Assembly (NCBI RefSeq): GCF_002025255.2
Contig: NZ_CP054587.1
Span: 1,302,001-1,366,000, forward strand
Direction of reading: 5' to 3'
Source: Halolamina sp. CBA1230
GTDB taxonomy: Archaea; Halobacteriota; Halobacteria; Halobacteriales; Haloferacaceae
Length of the DNA stretch: 64,000 nt
Shown piece by piece: positions 25,994 through 34,231 of this stretch. The translations under genes and the position numbers were made by a program. Each line of letters opens with the position of its first letter. Positions within the stretch are counted from its first letter, which is position 1. The notes below the pieces were generated by a model, which saw only the letters and a list, made by a program, of their open reading frames with translations, was not told the origin of the DNA and did no database searches.

Positions 25994-26881
25994 TCAGTCG
26001 AGATCGAGGTACGCCGACAGCGTCCTCAGTTCGCTCTCCTCGACGCCGAACGCCGACACGTCGTTGTCGTCGACGGTGTTGTCCATCCGCAGCGAGCGGA
26101 ACTGGTCGCTCCCGAACGGGAACCCCGGGACGTAGTCCAGCGCCGAGAGCCCGATCTTCGACAGCGACATCGGGATCGGGAGCACGTTCACCCCACGGCC
26201 GTCCGCGCGGTGGCCCAGCCGTGCTACCTCGGCCATCGTGAGCACCTCGGGACCGCCGATGTCGTAGGCGTGGCCGACGTGCTCGTCCTCCAGCACGGCG
26301 TCGGCGAGCATCGGCACGAGATCGCCGACGTAGATGGGCTGGAACCGCGTCTTCCCGCCGCCGGGCAGCGGCGTGACGTACGGCGGCGCGAGCAGTTTAG
26401 TGAACTTCACGAACTCCCCCCCATCGCCGAACACCACCGATGGGCGGGTGATCGTCCAGTCGAGGTCCGAGGCGCGGACGACCTCCTCGGCCTGCCCTTT
26501 CGACCGGATGTAGTGGGTCGGGCCGTCGGGGTCGGCGCCCAGCGCGCTCTGCTGGAGGAACCGATCCGCGCCCGCTTCCTCGGCGGCGGCGACGAGGTTC
26601 TTCGTCCCTTCGAGGTGGACCGCGAAGTGTTGCTCCTCGCCGCCGCTGGGGCTGAACAGCGGCGAGAGCGCCACGAGGTTCACCACCGTGTCGTGGCCGT
26701 CGACGGCCGACTCGATCGAGTCGTAGTCGGTCACGTCACCCGTCGCGTGGCTCACGCCGCGGGGCAACGACTCCTCCGGCGCGCTGCGGGACATCGCAGT
26801 CACGTCGTGGCCCCGGTCCGCGAGTTCGGCACAGAGCGGGTGGCCGATGAAGCCGTCACCGCCGGCGACGAGTATCTCCAT
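25994..26881 (-). CDS. NAD(P)-binding extended SDR, complex I NDUFA9-like
   Basis: 295 residues from the ATG at 26881. Rossmann motif GGDGFIGHPL at residues 7-16, then ATGDVTDYDSIESAVDGHDTVVNLVALSP, FLQQSALGADPDGPTHYIRSKGQAEE with Tyr and Lys of the SDR type, and RFQPIYVGDLVPML. This is the NDUFA9/YbjT-like atypical SDR pattern. Members bind NAD(P)H and have been linked to quinone or carotenoid chemistry without proof. A BoxA (TTTAAG, minus strand) about 30 nt before the ATG supports the start. Confidence 0.85.
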   Translation of the reverse strand: MEILVAGGDGFIGHPLCAELADRGHDVTAMSRSAPEESLPRGVSHATGDVTDYDSIESAVDGHDTVVNLVALSPLFSPSGGEEQHFAVHLEGTKNLVAAAEEAGADRFLQQSALGADPDGPTHYIRSKGQAEEVVRASDLDWTITRPSVVFGDGGEFVKFTKLLAPPYVTPLPGGGKTRFQPIYVGDLVPMLADAVLEDEHVGHAYDIGGPEVLTMAEVARLGHRADGRGVNVLPIPMSLSKIGLSALDYVPGFPFGSDQFRSLRMDNTVDDNDVSAFGVEESELRTLSAYLDLD

Positions 26882-27004
26882 ACGTGTGACATGGGCGGGC
26901 GCGAACTTAAATGGCGGCGGCAGCGGTCCCCCCGCGCCGGTTCGCGGGCGGGCGCCACCACCGGAACCGACGCGCCTTAATCCCGCGACGAACACCCTCC
27001 GTCC

Positions 27005-27598
27005 ATGCTCATCACGCTGGAGGGGCTGGACGGGAGCGGGAAGACTACCGTCTGGGAGGCCCTCCACGACTCCCACCCCGAGGCGACGTTCACCCGGGAG
27101 CCCACGGAGTCGTGGTACGGCGACGCCGTGAACCGCGCGATCGACGACGACGACGCCGACCCGCTGGCGACGCTGTTCCTCTTCACCGCCGACCACGCGA
27201 ACCACCTCGCGGAGACGATCCGCCCCGCGCTGGCGAACGACGAGCTGGTGATCTCGGACCGCTACTCCGACTCCCGCTACGCCTACCAGGCCGCCGCGCT
27301 CTCGGGCAGCGAACTCAAACGGCCGCTTGAGTACATCCGCGGCATCCACGCCGCGTTCACGGAGCCGCCGGACGCCACGATCTACATCGAGGTGGACCCG
27401 GAGACGGCGGCGGCCCGGAGCGGCTCGACGAACCAGTTCGAGGACGCCGCCTTCCTCGCGCAGGTGGAGTCGAACTACGAACGCCTGATCGACGCCGAAC
27501 CGGAGCGGTTCGTCCGCGTCGACGGCACGCAGTCGCCGGAGGACGTGATCGCGTCGGTCGAGGACGCGATCGACCGACTGGTTCCTGACGCCGAGTGA
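27005..27598 (+). CDS. tmk: dTMP kinase
   Basis: 197 residues. P-loop [11 protein letters not shown] (residues 5-15), [13 protein letters not shown] with the Asp/Glu-Pro-Thr substrate motif, and [12 protein letters not shown] (DRY/H motif). It phosphorylates dTMP to dTDP. Slightly shorter than bacterial Tmk and with a Ser-Gly-Ser-Thr lid region, as in archaeal forms. A promoter-like CCTTAATCC lies about 25 nt before the ATG. Confidence 0.93.
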   Translation: MLITLEGLDGSGKTTVWEALHDSHPEATFTREPTESWYGDAVNRAIDDDDADPLATLFLFTADHANHLAETIRPALANDELVISDRYSDSRYAYQAAALSGSELKRPLEYIRGIHAAFTEPPDATIYIEVDPETAAARSGSTNQFEDAAFLAQVESNYERLIDAEPERFVRVDGTQSPEDVIASVEDAIDRLVPDAE

Positions 27599-27659
27599 GC
27601 CCGTCGCGGGCGAACGCCGGGAGTAACGGTTTTGCGTTCGAGCCCGAAACGGTCGCTCG

Positions 27660-28412
27660 ATGCCCTCCACCCGATCGCTCGTCCCCGTCGCGCTCGCGCT
27701 GCTCGTCCTGCTTGCGGGCTGTACGATGCCGACGGGAGGGCCGTCGCCGACGGACACCCCGACCGCCAGTGAGCCGACAGACGGTGAGCCGACCCCCTCC
27801 CAGTCGCCGACAGCGACGGACGCCCCGGAACGCGCGTCGCCGCCGGGGGTGACCGAGTCGGAACTCGAGAACGCGACCGCGTTACTGACCGCCCACGCCG
27901 ACGCGCTCCGCGAGACGGGCTACCGACTCGACGTGATCCGGGGAGCGACACAGACGACGTACGTCGCCGAATCCGACTACGACGCCTACCGCGTCGTCCT
28001 GGGACCGACGGCCACGAACCCCGCGGTCTGGGCCAACGAGTCGGTGGCGGTCGCCCGAGAGACGCAGGACAACGAAACCGTCTACCACCGGCCGCCGCGG
28101 CTGTGGCCGAACCCGGCGCGGATGACCGGGAGCGAGGCGCTCCGGACGCTGTTCGAAGCTAGCGAGTACACCGTGAACGGGACCGCGGCCTGCGGTGATC
28201 GGACGTGTACGGTGCTGCGTGCCGAGGGGAGCAGTCGCTTCGAGAACTTCAGCGCCCGGGCGCTCGTCCACGACTCCGGCGTCATCCACCAGTTCCACGC
28301 GAGCTACGCCGCCGACGGCGAGGCGCGGGAGTTCCACCTCGTCCTCGCGGATCGGGGCAACGTCAGCGTCTCGCGCCCGCCGTGGGTCGACACCGCGCTG
28401 GCGGAGACGTAG
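27660..28412 (+). CDS. Haloarchaeal lipoprotein, DUF7537-like
   Basis: 250 residues. Signal peptide RSLVPVALALLVLLAGC with lipobox LLAGC at residues 17-21, then a Thr/Pro/Ser-rich stalk (about 25-60) likely to be glycosylated or extended. The globular part begins ESELENATALLTAHADALRETGYRLDV and has two Cys pairs (CGDRTC) able to form a disulphide. Resembles the LolA/LppX-like lipoproteins common in haloarchaea; ligand unknown. Confidence 0.8.
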   Translation: MPSTRSLVPVALALLVLLAGCTMPTGGPSPTDTPTASEPTDGEPTPSQSPTATDAPERASPPGVTESELENATALLTAHADALRETGYRLDVIRGATQTTYVAESDYDAYRVVLGPTATNPAVWANESVAVARETQDNETVYHRPPRLWPNPARMTGSEALRTLFEASEYTVNGTAACGDRTCTVLRAEGSSRFENFSARALVHDSGVIHQFHASYAADGEAREFHLVLADRGNVSVSRPPWVDTALAET

Positions 28413-28415
28413 GCG

Positions 28416-28736
28416 CTACTCCCACGTCTCGGGCAGTTCCACGTCCTCCGGCGGCGGGATGTAGAGCACGTCGACCAGCGCACCCAGCCCGATCGGCACC
28501 GCGACGAGCAGGGTGAGCACGATCGCGGGGCTCGCGAGCTCCGGGCCGAGATCGAACAGCCCCGAGAGCACGTACGTCGACCCCACGAGCACCACGGGGA
28601 TGCCAGTGACGGTGAACACCGCGGCCCCGCCGCGGGTGTCGAGCGCGATCCGGAAGAAGCGCGTGAGCACCGCCGCGAGCAGGGTGTGGGCCGCGACGAG
28701 CGCGAGCAGGAACGCGATGGAGAGCGCCGAAGCCAT
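28416..28736 (-). CDS. Conserved small membrane protein
   Basis: 106 residues from the ATG at 28736. Three hydrophobic segments (SIAFLLALVAAHTLLAAVLT, AAVFTVTGIPVVLVGSTYVL, AIVLTLLVAVPIGLGALVDV) and a conserved acidic end YIPPPEDVELPETWE. Family not recognised with certainty. It ends three bases from the stop of the convergent lipoprotein gene. Confidence 0.72.
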   Translation of the reverse strand: MASALSIAFLLALVAAHTLLAAVLTRFFRIALDTRGGAAVFTVTGIPVVLVGSTYVLSGLFDLGPELASPAIVLTLLVAVPIGLGALVDVLYIPPPEDVELPETWE

Positions 28737-28795
28737 TACCCGGCTCTCCGCGCCGCGGGACCTTTTCCTTGTCGCTGTCGGCCGTGCGATGACTG

Positions 28796-28900
28796 CTGGG
28801 ACGTCGGCGGCTGCCCGCCGCCGCATCCTACTGAGACACCGGCGGCTGACAGTCGCCGCCTCCTACTGAGACACCGGCGGCTGCCCGTCGCCGCCTCCTA
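28796..28900 (-). repeat. Three tandem 35-bp hairpin repeats abutting a stop codon
   Basis: Units at 28796-28830, 28831-28865 and 28866-28900. Units 2 and 3 are nearly identical (CTGAGACACCGGCGGCTG..CGCCGCCTCCTA); unit 1 is diverged. Each holds an inverted repeat GGCGGCT/AGTCGCC with a short loop. The last three bases of unit 3 are the stop codon of the DUF5813-like gene (minus strand), so the array is in its 3' UTR. Confidence 0.85.
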
Positions 28901-29422
28901 CTGCTCGATCCCGTCGCTGCCGCCCGCCCGCCGTGCCTCGGCCAGAATCCCCGCGACGGGCTCGATGTAGTCGTAGCCGGGGATCACGCCCTGGACGAAC
29001 GTCCCCTCGACGAAGTCGACGACGGCGGCCGCGTCGTCGACACCGCGCGACGGGTCGATATCCTCGATCGCGGCCCGGACTTCCGCGCTGCGGGTTCCCT
29101 CGTGGACCGTCTCGGTCACGGTCGGCTCGAGATCGTGATCGCCCGCGAGCACGCCGCCGCCGATCCCGTCGAGGCGGCGTTCGAACGTCTCGTACCAGCC
29201 CTCCTCGACGACCGGGGCCACGTCACCCTCGGTCACCTCGTCCAGCATCGGCACGCGGGCGACGATCTCGAACCGGATCTCCCCGCCCTCCCCGGGTTCG
29301 GGAGTGACGGTGGCCTCGAAGGGGGTCGACGTGACCTCGAACCGATCCTCGGCGTCACCGTCGGCCTCGAACGCGTCGTGGCTGCGGAACGCTCGCCGGG
29401 CGCGATCGGGTAGCTCGCTCAT
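28898..29422 (-). CDS. DUF5813-like haloarchaeal protein
   Basis: 174 residues, soluble and strongly acidic, from the ATG at 29422 (MSELPDRARRAFRSHDAFE). It shows the order FEVTSTPFEATVTPEP, RFEIVARVPMLDEVT, VEEGWYETFERRLD, and a C-terminal FVEGTFVQGVIPGYDYIEPV. This fits a conserved haloarchaeal protein of unknown function. No catalytic motif is visible. Its 3' end is followed directly by hairpin repeats. Confidence 0.78.
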   Translation of the reverse strand: MSELPDRARRAFRSHDAFEADGDAEDRFEVTSTPFEATVTPEPGEGGEIRFEIVARVPMLDEVTEGDVAPVVEEGWYETFERRLDGIGGGVLAGDHDLEPTVTETVHEGTRSAEVRAAIEDIDPSRGVDDAAAVVDFVEGTFVQGVIPGYDYIEPVAGILAEARRAGGSDGIEQ

Positions 29423-29577
29423 ACCTGTCACAGGCGGCTGACGGGAATAAGCGCGTCCCTTCCGGAGTCTCGGGCGGCGTCGACCGTGAGCTCCGCCGGC
29501 GATCGGGAGTAACCCCGAAACCGCCGCGAGACTGCCGGTTCGGCGGGGCTTTTCCCCGCTCGTGTCGAACCACGGGT

Positions 29578-30798
29578 ATGGCCGAGCAGTTCCTCGACAC
29601 CGACGCGCTCGTCGACGCCGTCGCCGACGCCGAGTTCGACCGCACGCCCGCGGTGGTCGCGAACGCCCACATCACGGGGCTGAGCGTCGCCCGCGCGCTC
29701 GACGCCCACGGGGTGCCCGTGATCGCGATCGATCAGGTCGGCAACGGGGTCGCCTACCCCTCGGACGCCATCGACTTCGCCGGGCAAGTGCGCTACCCGC
29801 TGGACGATCCGGAAGGGTTCTCGGCAGATCTTGCCGCGATCGCGGACGCCGCGGGCGAGGTGGTCGCGTTCGGCTGCATGGACGAGTGGGTCCACGGGTT
29901 CGCCGACGCCGGCGTCGAGAACGTCCACCTGCCGTGGGAGAACCACGTCAGCGTGCTCGACAAGACACGGCTCTACAAGCGTGCCGAGGAGCTGGACGTT
30001 CCGTACCCGGAGACGTACTTCCCGAGCGAGACGGATCTCGACACGGCCGCCGAGGCGCTGGGGTTTCCGCTCGTCGTCAAGCCCGCCCGGAAGCGCGAGG
30101 GCGAGGAAGCGATCGGGAGCAACGTCGTCGAGGTGGCGACGGGCGAGGAGCTGCACGACGTGCTGGACGCCGCCGACGCGGCCGGCGTCGAGGTGATGCT
30201 GCAGGAGAAGGTGAACATCGCGACCGGGAAGGACCGCTCGCTGGCCTCGTACGTGCCCGCGGAGGGCGAGCCGCTGGCGGTCGTGGGGAACGCCGCCGTG
30301 CGGTTCCCGCTGGAGTTCGGCACGTCGTGTCTGGTCGAGACCGTCGATGCCTCGGAGATCGAGGCGCGTGCGCTCTCGGTGATCGAGGACGCCGGCTACC
30401 ACGGGATCAGCGAGTCGGAGTTCGTCTACGACCAGGACCGCGAGGAGTACGTGCTGCTGGACATCAACACCCGGCCCTGGAAGTGGATCTCGCTGCCCGT
30501 CTCACTGGGAGCGAACCTCCCGTACGCGGCGTACGCGGATGTGGTTGGAGCGGAGTTCGATCCGGGCGAGATCGACGACGGGCGGTGGGTGTACCTGCGG
30601 GACTACCTCACGCTGCTCGCGACCGAGGAGGCGTTCTGGGACGTGCTGGATACGGAAGACTGGGTGTCGCTGGTGTCGGGGGCGTTCGAGGAGAGTGGTG
30701 ATCTGACGACGGGTGTGTACCGGCCGAGCGATCCGGCGCCAGTCGCGCAGTTGCTGGATACCGAGTTTACCGATCGGGAGTACTACTGTTCGTGTTAG
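29578..30798 (+). CDS. ATP-grasp carboxylate-amine ligase
   Basis: 406 residues. The N-terminal Rossmann-like lobe (PAVVANAHITGLSVARALDAHGVPVIAID) precedes the ATP-grasp domain: LDKTRLYKRAEELDVPYPET, FPLVVKPARKREGEEAIGSN, VMLQEKVNIATGKDRSLASY, and the metal-binding end EEYVLLDINTRPWKW with Asp/Asn. Such ligases join a carboxylate to an amine using ATP. Substrates are unknown; no other biosynthetic gene is adjacent. The final residues (REYYCSC) hold a Cys-Ser-Cys end. Element copy B begins 112 bp downstream. Confidence 0.85.
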   Translation: MAEQFLDTDALVDAVADAEFDRTPAVVANAHITGLSVARALDAHGVPVIAIDQVGNGVAYPSDAIDFAGQVRYPLDDPEGFSADLAAIADAAGEVVAFGCMDEWVHGFADAGVENVHLPWENHVSVLDKTRLYKRAEELDVPYPETYFPSETDLDTAAEALGFPLVVKPARKREGEEAIGSNVVEVATGEELHDVLDAADAAGVEVMLQEKVNIATGKDRSLASYVPAEGEPLAVVGNAAVRFPLEFGTSCLVETVDASEIEARALSVIEDAGYHGISESEFVYDQDREEYVLLDINTRPWKWISLPVSLGANLPYAAYADVVGAEFDPGEIDDGRWVYLRDYLTLLATEEAFWDVLDTEDWVSLVSGAFEESGDLTTGVYRPSDPAPVAQLLDTEFTDREYYCSC

Positions 30799-30909
30799 GC
30801 CGATTTAGTCGGGGAGTGGTTTGGGTAGTGGTTCTGTTTGCTCGAATGGCGGTCTGCTCGCGATTACGGTGTGTTCGATTCTCGACCTCTACCGCCGCGA
30901 CCGCGAACA

Positions 30910-31260
30910 GCAACAGCATCTCGAAGCATGACCACTGGTGACCGCAACCGCCCCGCACAGCCCTCACGCCTCCCCAGCCGACTCGTTCGCTCCTTTCAGT
31001 CGCTCACTCGTCCCTCGCGCGCTCGTTCGCCCACGCAGGGGCTCACCTCGCGCGCCGACAGCCACGGCGGTGCGGTGGCGGTGGACGCCTCGCGATCGGG
31101 AATTTCGCCGATCGCGGGGGGAGGGGTGGGGATTCGGCGCTGTGCCGTTGACGAGAGCCTGCGGCTCTCGTCTGCCAATCAGAAATCTCCGATTTCTGAT
31201 GATGGGCCTCGTGCCCGGCATCCTTCGGTCACCAGTTGCCAACGAACGAGATGCTGTTGC
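30910..31260 (+). mobile_element. Non-coding inverted-repeat element, copy B
   Basis: 351 bp with 37-bp terminal inverted repeats at 30910-30946 and 31224-31260 (about 29/37 matching; the outer 14 bases ending ATGCTGTTGC are perfect). Same block order as copy A: CCGCCCCGCACAGCCC, CTCCCCAGCCGACTCG, CGCGCCGACAGC, GTGGCGGTGGACGCCTCGCG, a palindrome (CGATCGG..CCGATCG), GCGGGGGGAGGGGTGGGG, further palindromes, and GGGC-CTCGT-GCCC. A palindrome AATCAGAAATCTCCGATTTC lies where copy A has none. It occupies the 624 bp gap between the ATP-grasp and LLM genes, in their orientation. A diverged repeat unit continues to about 31305. Confidence 0.8.
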
Positions 31261-31422
31261 TGTCGCGGTTGCTGTCTCAGTAGCCAACGATCCAGATCCA
31301 ACTCTCATCTGCGACGAACAACCCCCCGATCCATGATCGAACCCACACTCCGAACCGCGAAACCCCACCGTTTCGCCGGCTTCCGGTAGTACCTAACCCT
31401 CAGACACAAACCAACGACCAAG

Positions 31423-32778
31423 ATGAGCGACGAGCTCCACCTCAACCTCTTCACCATGAACTCCGTCGAGCACGTCTCGCCCGGCACCTGGCGCCGGGAC
31501 GGCGACCGCTCGAACGAGTACACCGACCGGGAGTACTGGACCGACGTCGCCCGCACCGCCGAACGCGGGAACTTCGACGCGGTCTTTTTCGCCGACGTCC
31601 GTGGGGTCTACGACGTCTACGGCGGCGACCGCGAGACCGCGATCGAGAAGGCCGTCCAGACGCCGTCGAACGACCCCGCACTCGTCGTGCCCGCGATGGC
31701 CGAAGCGACCGAGAACCTCGGCTTCGCGATCACCAAGTCCACCACGTACAACCACCCCTACCAGCTCGCCCGGGAGTTCTCCACGCTCGATCACGTCACC
31801 GACGGCCGCGTCGCGTTCAACGTCGTCACCTCCTACCTCGAGTCCGCCGCGGCGAACCTCGGCCTCGACGAGCGCATGAAGAAGGAGACCCGCTACGAGC
31901 GCGCGGCGGAGTTCCTCGACGTCTGCTACGCGCTCTGGGAGGACTCCTGGGAGGACGACGCGGTCGTCCGCGACGCCGACACCGGGCGCTACACCGACCC
32001 GGAAAAGGTCCACGCGATCGACCACGAAGGCGAGTTCTTCGACGTCCCCGGCCCCCACGGCTCCGAGCCGTCACCGCAGCGCACGCCCGTGATCTATCAG
32101 GCCGGCTCCTCGGAGTACGGCCGCGACTTCGCCGCGCGCAACGCCGAGGCGGTGTTCTGCTCCCAGCCCACCGAGGAGGGAGTGACGGAGTACATGGCGG
32201 ACGTGAAGCAGCGCGCCGCCGACGCCGGCCGCGACGAGGACGCCATCGCCTTCTTCATCGGGATCGTCCCGATCGTCGCGCCGACGGAGGCGGAAGCCGA
32301 AGCGAAGTACGAGGCGCTGAAGAACTCGGTCGACGTCGAGTCGACGCTCGCGCTCCTCTCGGGCTTTCTCGACATGGATCTCTCGGAACTCGACCCCGAC
32401 CAGAAGGTCGAGCACATCGAGACGCAGGCGATCCAGGGGACGATGAACGCGTTCACGCAGTCCGACCCCGACCGCGAGTGGACCGTCCGCGAGGTGGCGG
32501 AGTTCTCCGGCCTCGGCTCCACCTCCCCGATCGTCGTCGGCACGCCCGAACAGGTCGCCGACGAACTCGTCTACTGGCACGAGGCGGTCGGCGTCGACGG
32601 CTTCAACGTGAAGGAGGCGGTCCGCACGGGCAGCCTCGACGACTTCGTCGATCAGGTGGTGCCGGAGCTGCAGGACCGGGGACTGTTCCGCACCGAGTAC
32701 GAGGGGGAGACGCTCCGCGAGCGGCTGTACGGCGAGGGGCAGCAGCACCTGTCCGACGACCACCCGGCGCGGCAGTAA
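31423..32778 (+). CDS. LLM-class flavin-dependent monooxygenase (NtaA/DmoA-like)
   Basis: 451 residues. Bacterial-luciferase-like TIM barrel: LHLNLFTMNSVEHVSPGTWR, GNFDAVFFADVRGVYDVYGG, GFAITKSTTYNHPYQLAREFSTLDHVTDGRVAFNVVTS and VIYQAGSSEYGRDFAARNAEAVFC are the ordered signatures of the NtaA/SnaA/DmoA group. It uses FMNH2 from a separate reductase to oxidise an organosulphur or aminocarboxylate compound; substrate unknown and no reductase gene is adjacent. It stands alone downstream of an element copy. Confidence 0.9.
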   Translation: MSDELHLNLFTMNSVEHVSPGTWRRDGDRSNEYTDREYWTDVARTAERGNFDAVFFADVRGVYDVYGGDRETAIEKAVQTPSNDPALVVPAMAEATENLGFAITKSTTYNHPYQLAREFSTLDHVTDGRVAFNVVTSYLESAAANLGLDERMKKETRYERAAEFLDVCYALWEDSWEDDAVVRDADTGRYTDPEKVHAIDHEGEFFDVPGPHGSEPSPQRTPVIYQAGSSEYGRDFAARNAEAVFCSQPTEEGVTEYMADVKQRAADAGRDEDAIAFFIGIVPIVAPTEAEAEAKYEALKNSVDVESTLALLSGFLDMDLSELDPDQKVEHIETQAIQGTMNAFTQSDPDREWTVREVAEFSGLGSTSPIVVGTPEQVADELVYWHEAVGVDGFNVKEAVRTGSLDDFVDQVVPELQDRGLFRTEYEGETLRERLYGEGQQHLSDDHPARQ

Positions 32779-32840
32779 CGATCCCGATTCTGTCCGTCGA
32801 TTCTCGAAGAAGAACGCGACGGAAGTTCCGGTAGCGAGTA

Positions 32841-32965
32841 GTTTTAAGTTCTTCCACCCACATGGTTCAGGTGACGCTTCGCTTTGGAGGGCCGAAGCGT
32901 CAGCGGGGACCAACCGGGCTCGCGCCGCCGCGCCTTTTCGCGGCGGCGCGGCCCGTTTTCGCTAA
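32841..32965 (+). ncRNA. Possible structured transcript or strong terminator hairpins
   Basis: A BoxA-like GTTTTAAG (32841-32848) is followed by GACGCTTCG..CGAAGCGTC (about 32871-32901) and then a perfect 11-bp stem, GCGCCGCCGCG (32922-32932) with CGCGGCGGCGC (32939-32949) around a CCTTTT loop. A short T run (CCGTTTTC) follows. No convincing protein starts here. It may be a small RNA, or terminators for the convergent genes on either side. Confidence 0.35.
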
Positions 32966-32977
32966 CTGCTACGTCGA

Positions 32978-33166
32978 CTACTCCCGAGTAGGTGGGTGGA
33001 TCGCGAGCCCGTCGACGACCGCCAGGCTCGCGAGAAGCGACCCGACGGCTGCACCGACGACGAGCGACAGCGACGAGAGCACCGCCGTCGCCACGCCGCC
33101 CGCCAGCGCGAGCGGAATGAACAGCAGGTGGAGGTCGGACCGACTCGGCGCGTCGGGAGGGAGCAT
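32978..33166 (-). CDS. Small haloarchaeal membrane protein
   Basis: 62 residues from the ATG at 33166 (MLPPDAPSRSDLHLLFIPLA). Two helices (HLLFIPLALAGGVATAVLSS and LVVGAAVGSLLASLAVVDGL) with a conserved end IHPPTRE. An AT-rich stretch (TAATTATATCTAATT, minus strand) just upstream contains a TATA element, unusual for this GC-rich genome and evidence of a real promoter. Function unknown. Confidence 0.72.
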   Translation of the reverse strand: MLPPDAPSRSDLHLLFIPLALAGGVATAVLSSLSLVVGAAVGSLLASLAVVDGLAIHPPTRE

Positions 33167-33262
33167 CGGGTAATTAGATATAATTACTGATCGGTGATAA
33201 CCTTTGGGTGCCACAGAGGGACTGGATCGACGGCGAGGATCGCGCCGACGCCGATGGCAACC

Positions 33263-33748
33263 TCAACCGCGGTAGAACGTCCGAACCCCGCCGAGGACGA
33301 ACAGCACTCCGGCGCCGACGACGTACAGCGGCGTGTTCGAACGGTCGGATTCGAGGAACCCCTCGCCGGGGGTCGACGGATCCACGTACGCCGTCACGGT
33401 CTCGTTCACGGTGTAGTCGTCGGCGACGTCGCGCGCGGCGGCTTCGGTGTCGTACGTCGTCGACGCGACCGTCGCGTGGACGTTCGTCGAGGCGTACGTC
33501 TCGCCGCGGAACTCGTACCGGAACCGGACCTCGGGGGTGTAGCTCGTGTCGCTTCGGGTCGTCCCGTGGTTCTCGTCGACCCCAGTTTCCAGCACCGTCG
33601 CGTCCACCTCGACAGCGTCGGCGATCGCTCGATCCTGCTGAACGTAGTCGTACCCGCCGAACCCGGCGACGAGGAGCCCAACGAGCAGCAGCCCGACGCC
33701 GGCTTGCCTCGTCGTAAGCGTGCCGTCGTCGGATCCGTTCCCACTCAT
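33263..33748 (-). CDS. DUF3592 domain membrane protein
   Basis: 161 residues from the ATG at 33748 (MSGNGSDDGTLTTRQAG). One helix near the N-terminus (GVGLLLVGLLVAGFGGYDYV) and one at the C-terminus (PLYVVGAGVLFVLGGVRTFY) bracket a beta-rich domain (VDATVLETGVDENHG, TPEVRFRYEFRGETYAST, NETVTAYVDPSTPGEGFL) matching DUF3592. Exported domain of unknown role. Confidence 0.83.
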   Translation of the reverse strand: MSGNGSDDGTLTTRQAGVGLLLVGLLVAGFGGYDYVQQDRAIADAVEVDATVLETGVDENHGTTRSDTSYTPEVRFRYEFRGETYASTNVHATVASTTYDTEAAARDVADDYTVNETVTAYVDPSTPGEGFLESDRSNTPLYVVGAGVLFVLGGVRTFYRG

Positions 33749-33806
33749 GGTCGACTGTTTCGGCGCGCCGTATTTCCGCTCTCCGTGTTCAGTTCGAGCA
33801 GAGAAA

Positions 33807-33829
33807 TGCGAGGGGAGGGAGTTCGAACC
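33807..33829 (-). repeat. Partial copy of the tRNA-Leu 3' end (diverged)
   Basis: TGCGAGGGGAGGGA followed by an inserted G and TTCGAACC repeats the last 22 bases of the tRNA-Leu at 34105-34188 with one extra base. Same orientation as the intact gene, about 300 bp downstream of it. Probably a relic attachment site. Confidence 0.8.
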
Positions 33830-33930
33830 ACAGTCGGACGTGCTCGCTCGCGTTCGCTCGCTGCGCGCGACCTCCCTGCTTCGAATCCTCCGGTACGCAT
33901 ACACGCCTCTCACTAGCGTTCGAGGCGGTA

Positions 33931-33952
33931 TGCGAGGGGAGGGATTCGAACC
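33931..33952 (-). repeat. Exact 22-bp copy of the tRNA-Leu 3' end
   Basis: 22 bases, identical to the 3' terminus (discriminator, acceptor 3' strand and T arm) of the tRNA-Leu whose own copy starts at 34105. The DNA between the copies is only about 150 bp, contains short palindromes and no gene, so any former insert is gone. Confidence 0.85.
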
Positions 33953-34104
33953 GGAGTCAGACGGTCGGCCTCACTTCGTCGCCGGCTTCGCCGGCTGCCA
34001 GCAGGACCTTCGGTCCTGCCTCGTTCGGCCGCTGCGACTGACAGGGTTCGAAACCACTCCCGTGACGATTTTCACGGCGCTCCCTCCGGTCGCGCCGGAA
34101 AAAT

Positions 34105-34188
34105 GCGAGGGGAGGGATTCGAACCCACGGACCCCTACGGGAGCGGGTCTTAAGCCCGCCGCCTTTGTCCTGACTCGGCCACCCTCGC
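34105..34188 (-). tRNA. tRNA-Leu (anticodon TAA)
   Basis: 84 nt. Acceptor GCGAGGG pairs with CCCTCGC, discriminator A. D arm with GGCCGAGTC, anticodon stem GCGGG/CCCGC with loop CTTAAGA, giving TAA. A long variable arm (GCTCCCGTAGGGGTCC) is as expected for class II tRNA-Leu. T loop TTCGAAT. CCA is not encoded. Confidence 0.95.
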
Positions 34189-34231
34189 GTGGACCGTGAT
34201 ACCCCACAAGACCGGAAGTCGGTTTCGGTCG

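Noticed and set aside
32862-33173. Plus-strand 103-codon frame after the LLM gene
   Set aside because: Antisense to the conserved small membrane protein; the start is too close to the BoxA for a leaderless mRNA and the region is hairpin-rich.
33720-34199. Plus-strand 159-codon frame spanning the tRNA-Leu region
   Set aside because: Runs antisense through the tRNA and its 3'-end copies; repeated GEGFEPESDG-type peptides are translations of the tRNA fragments.
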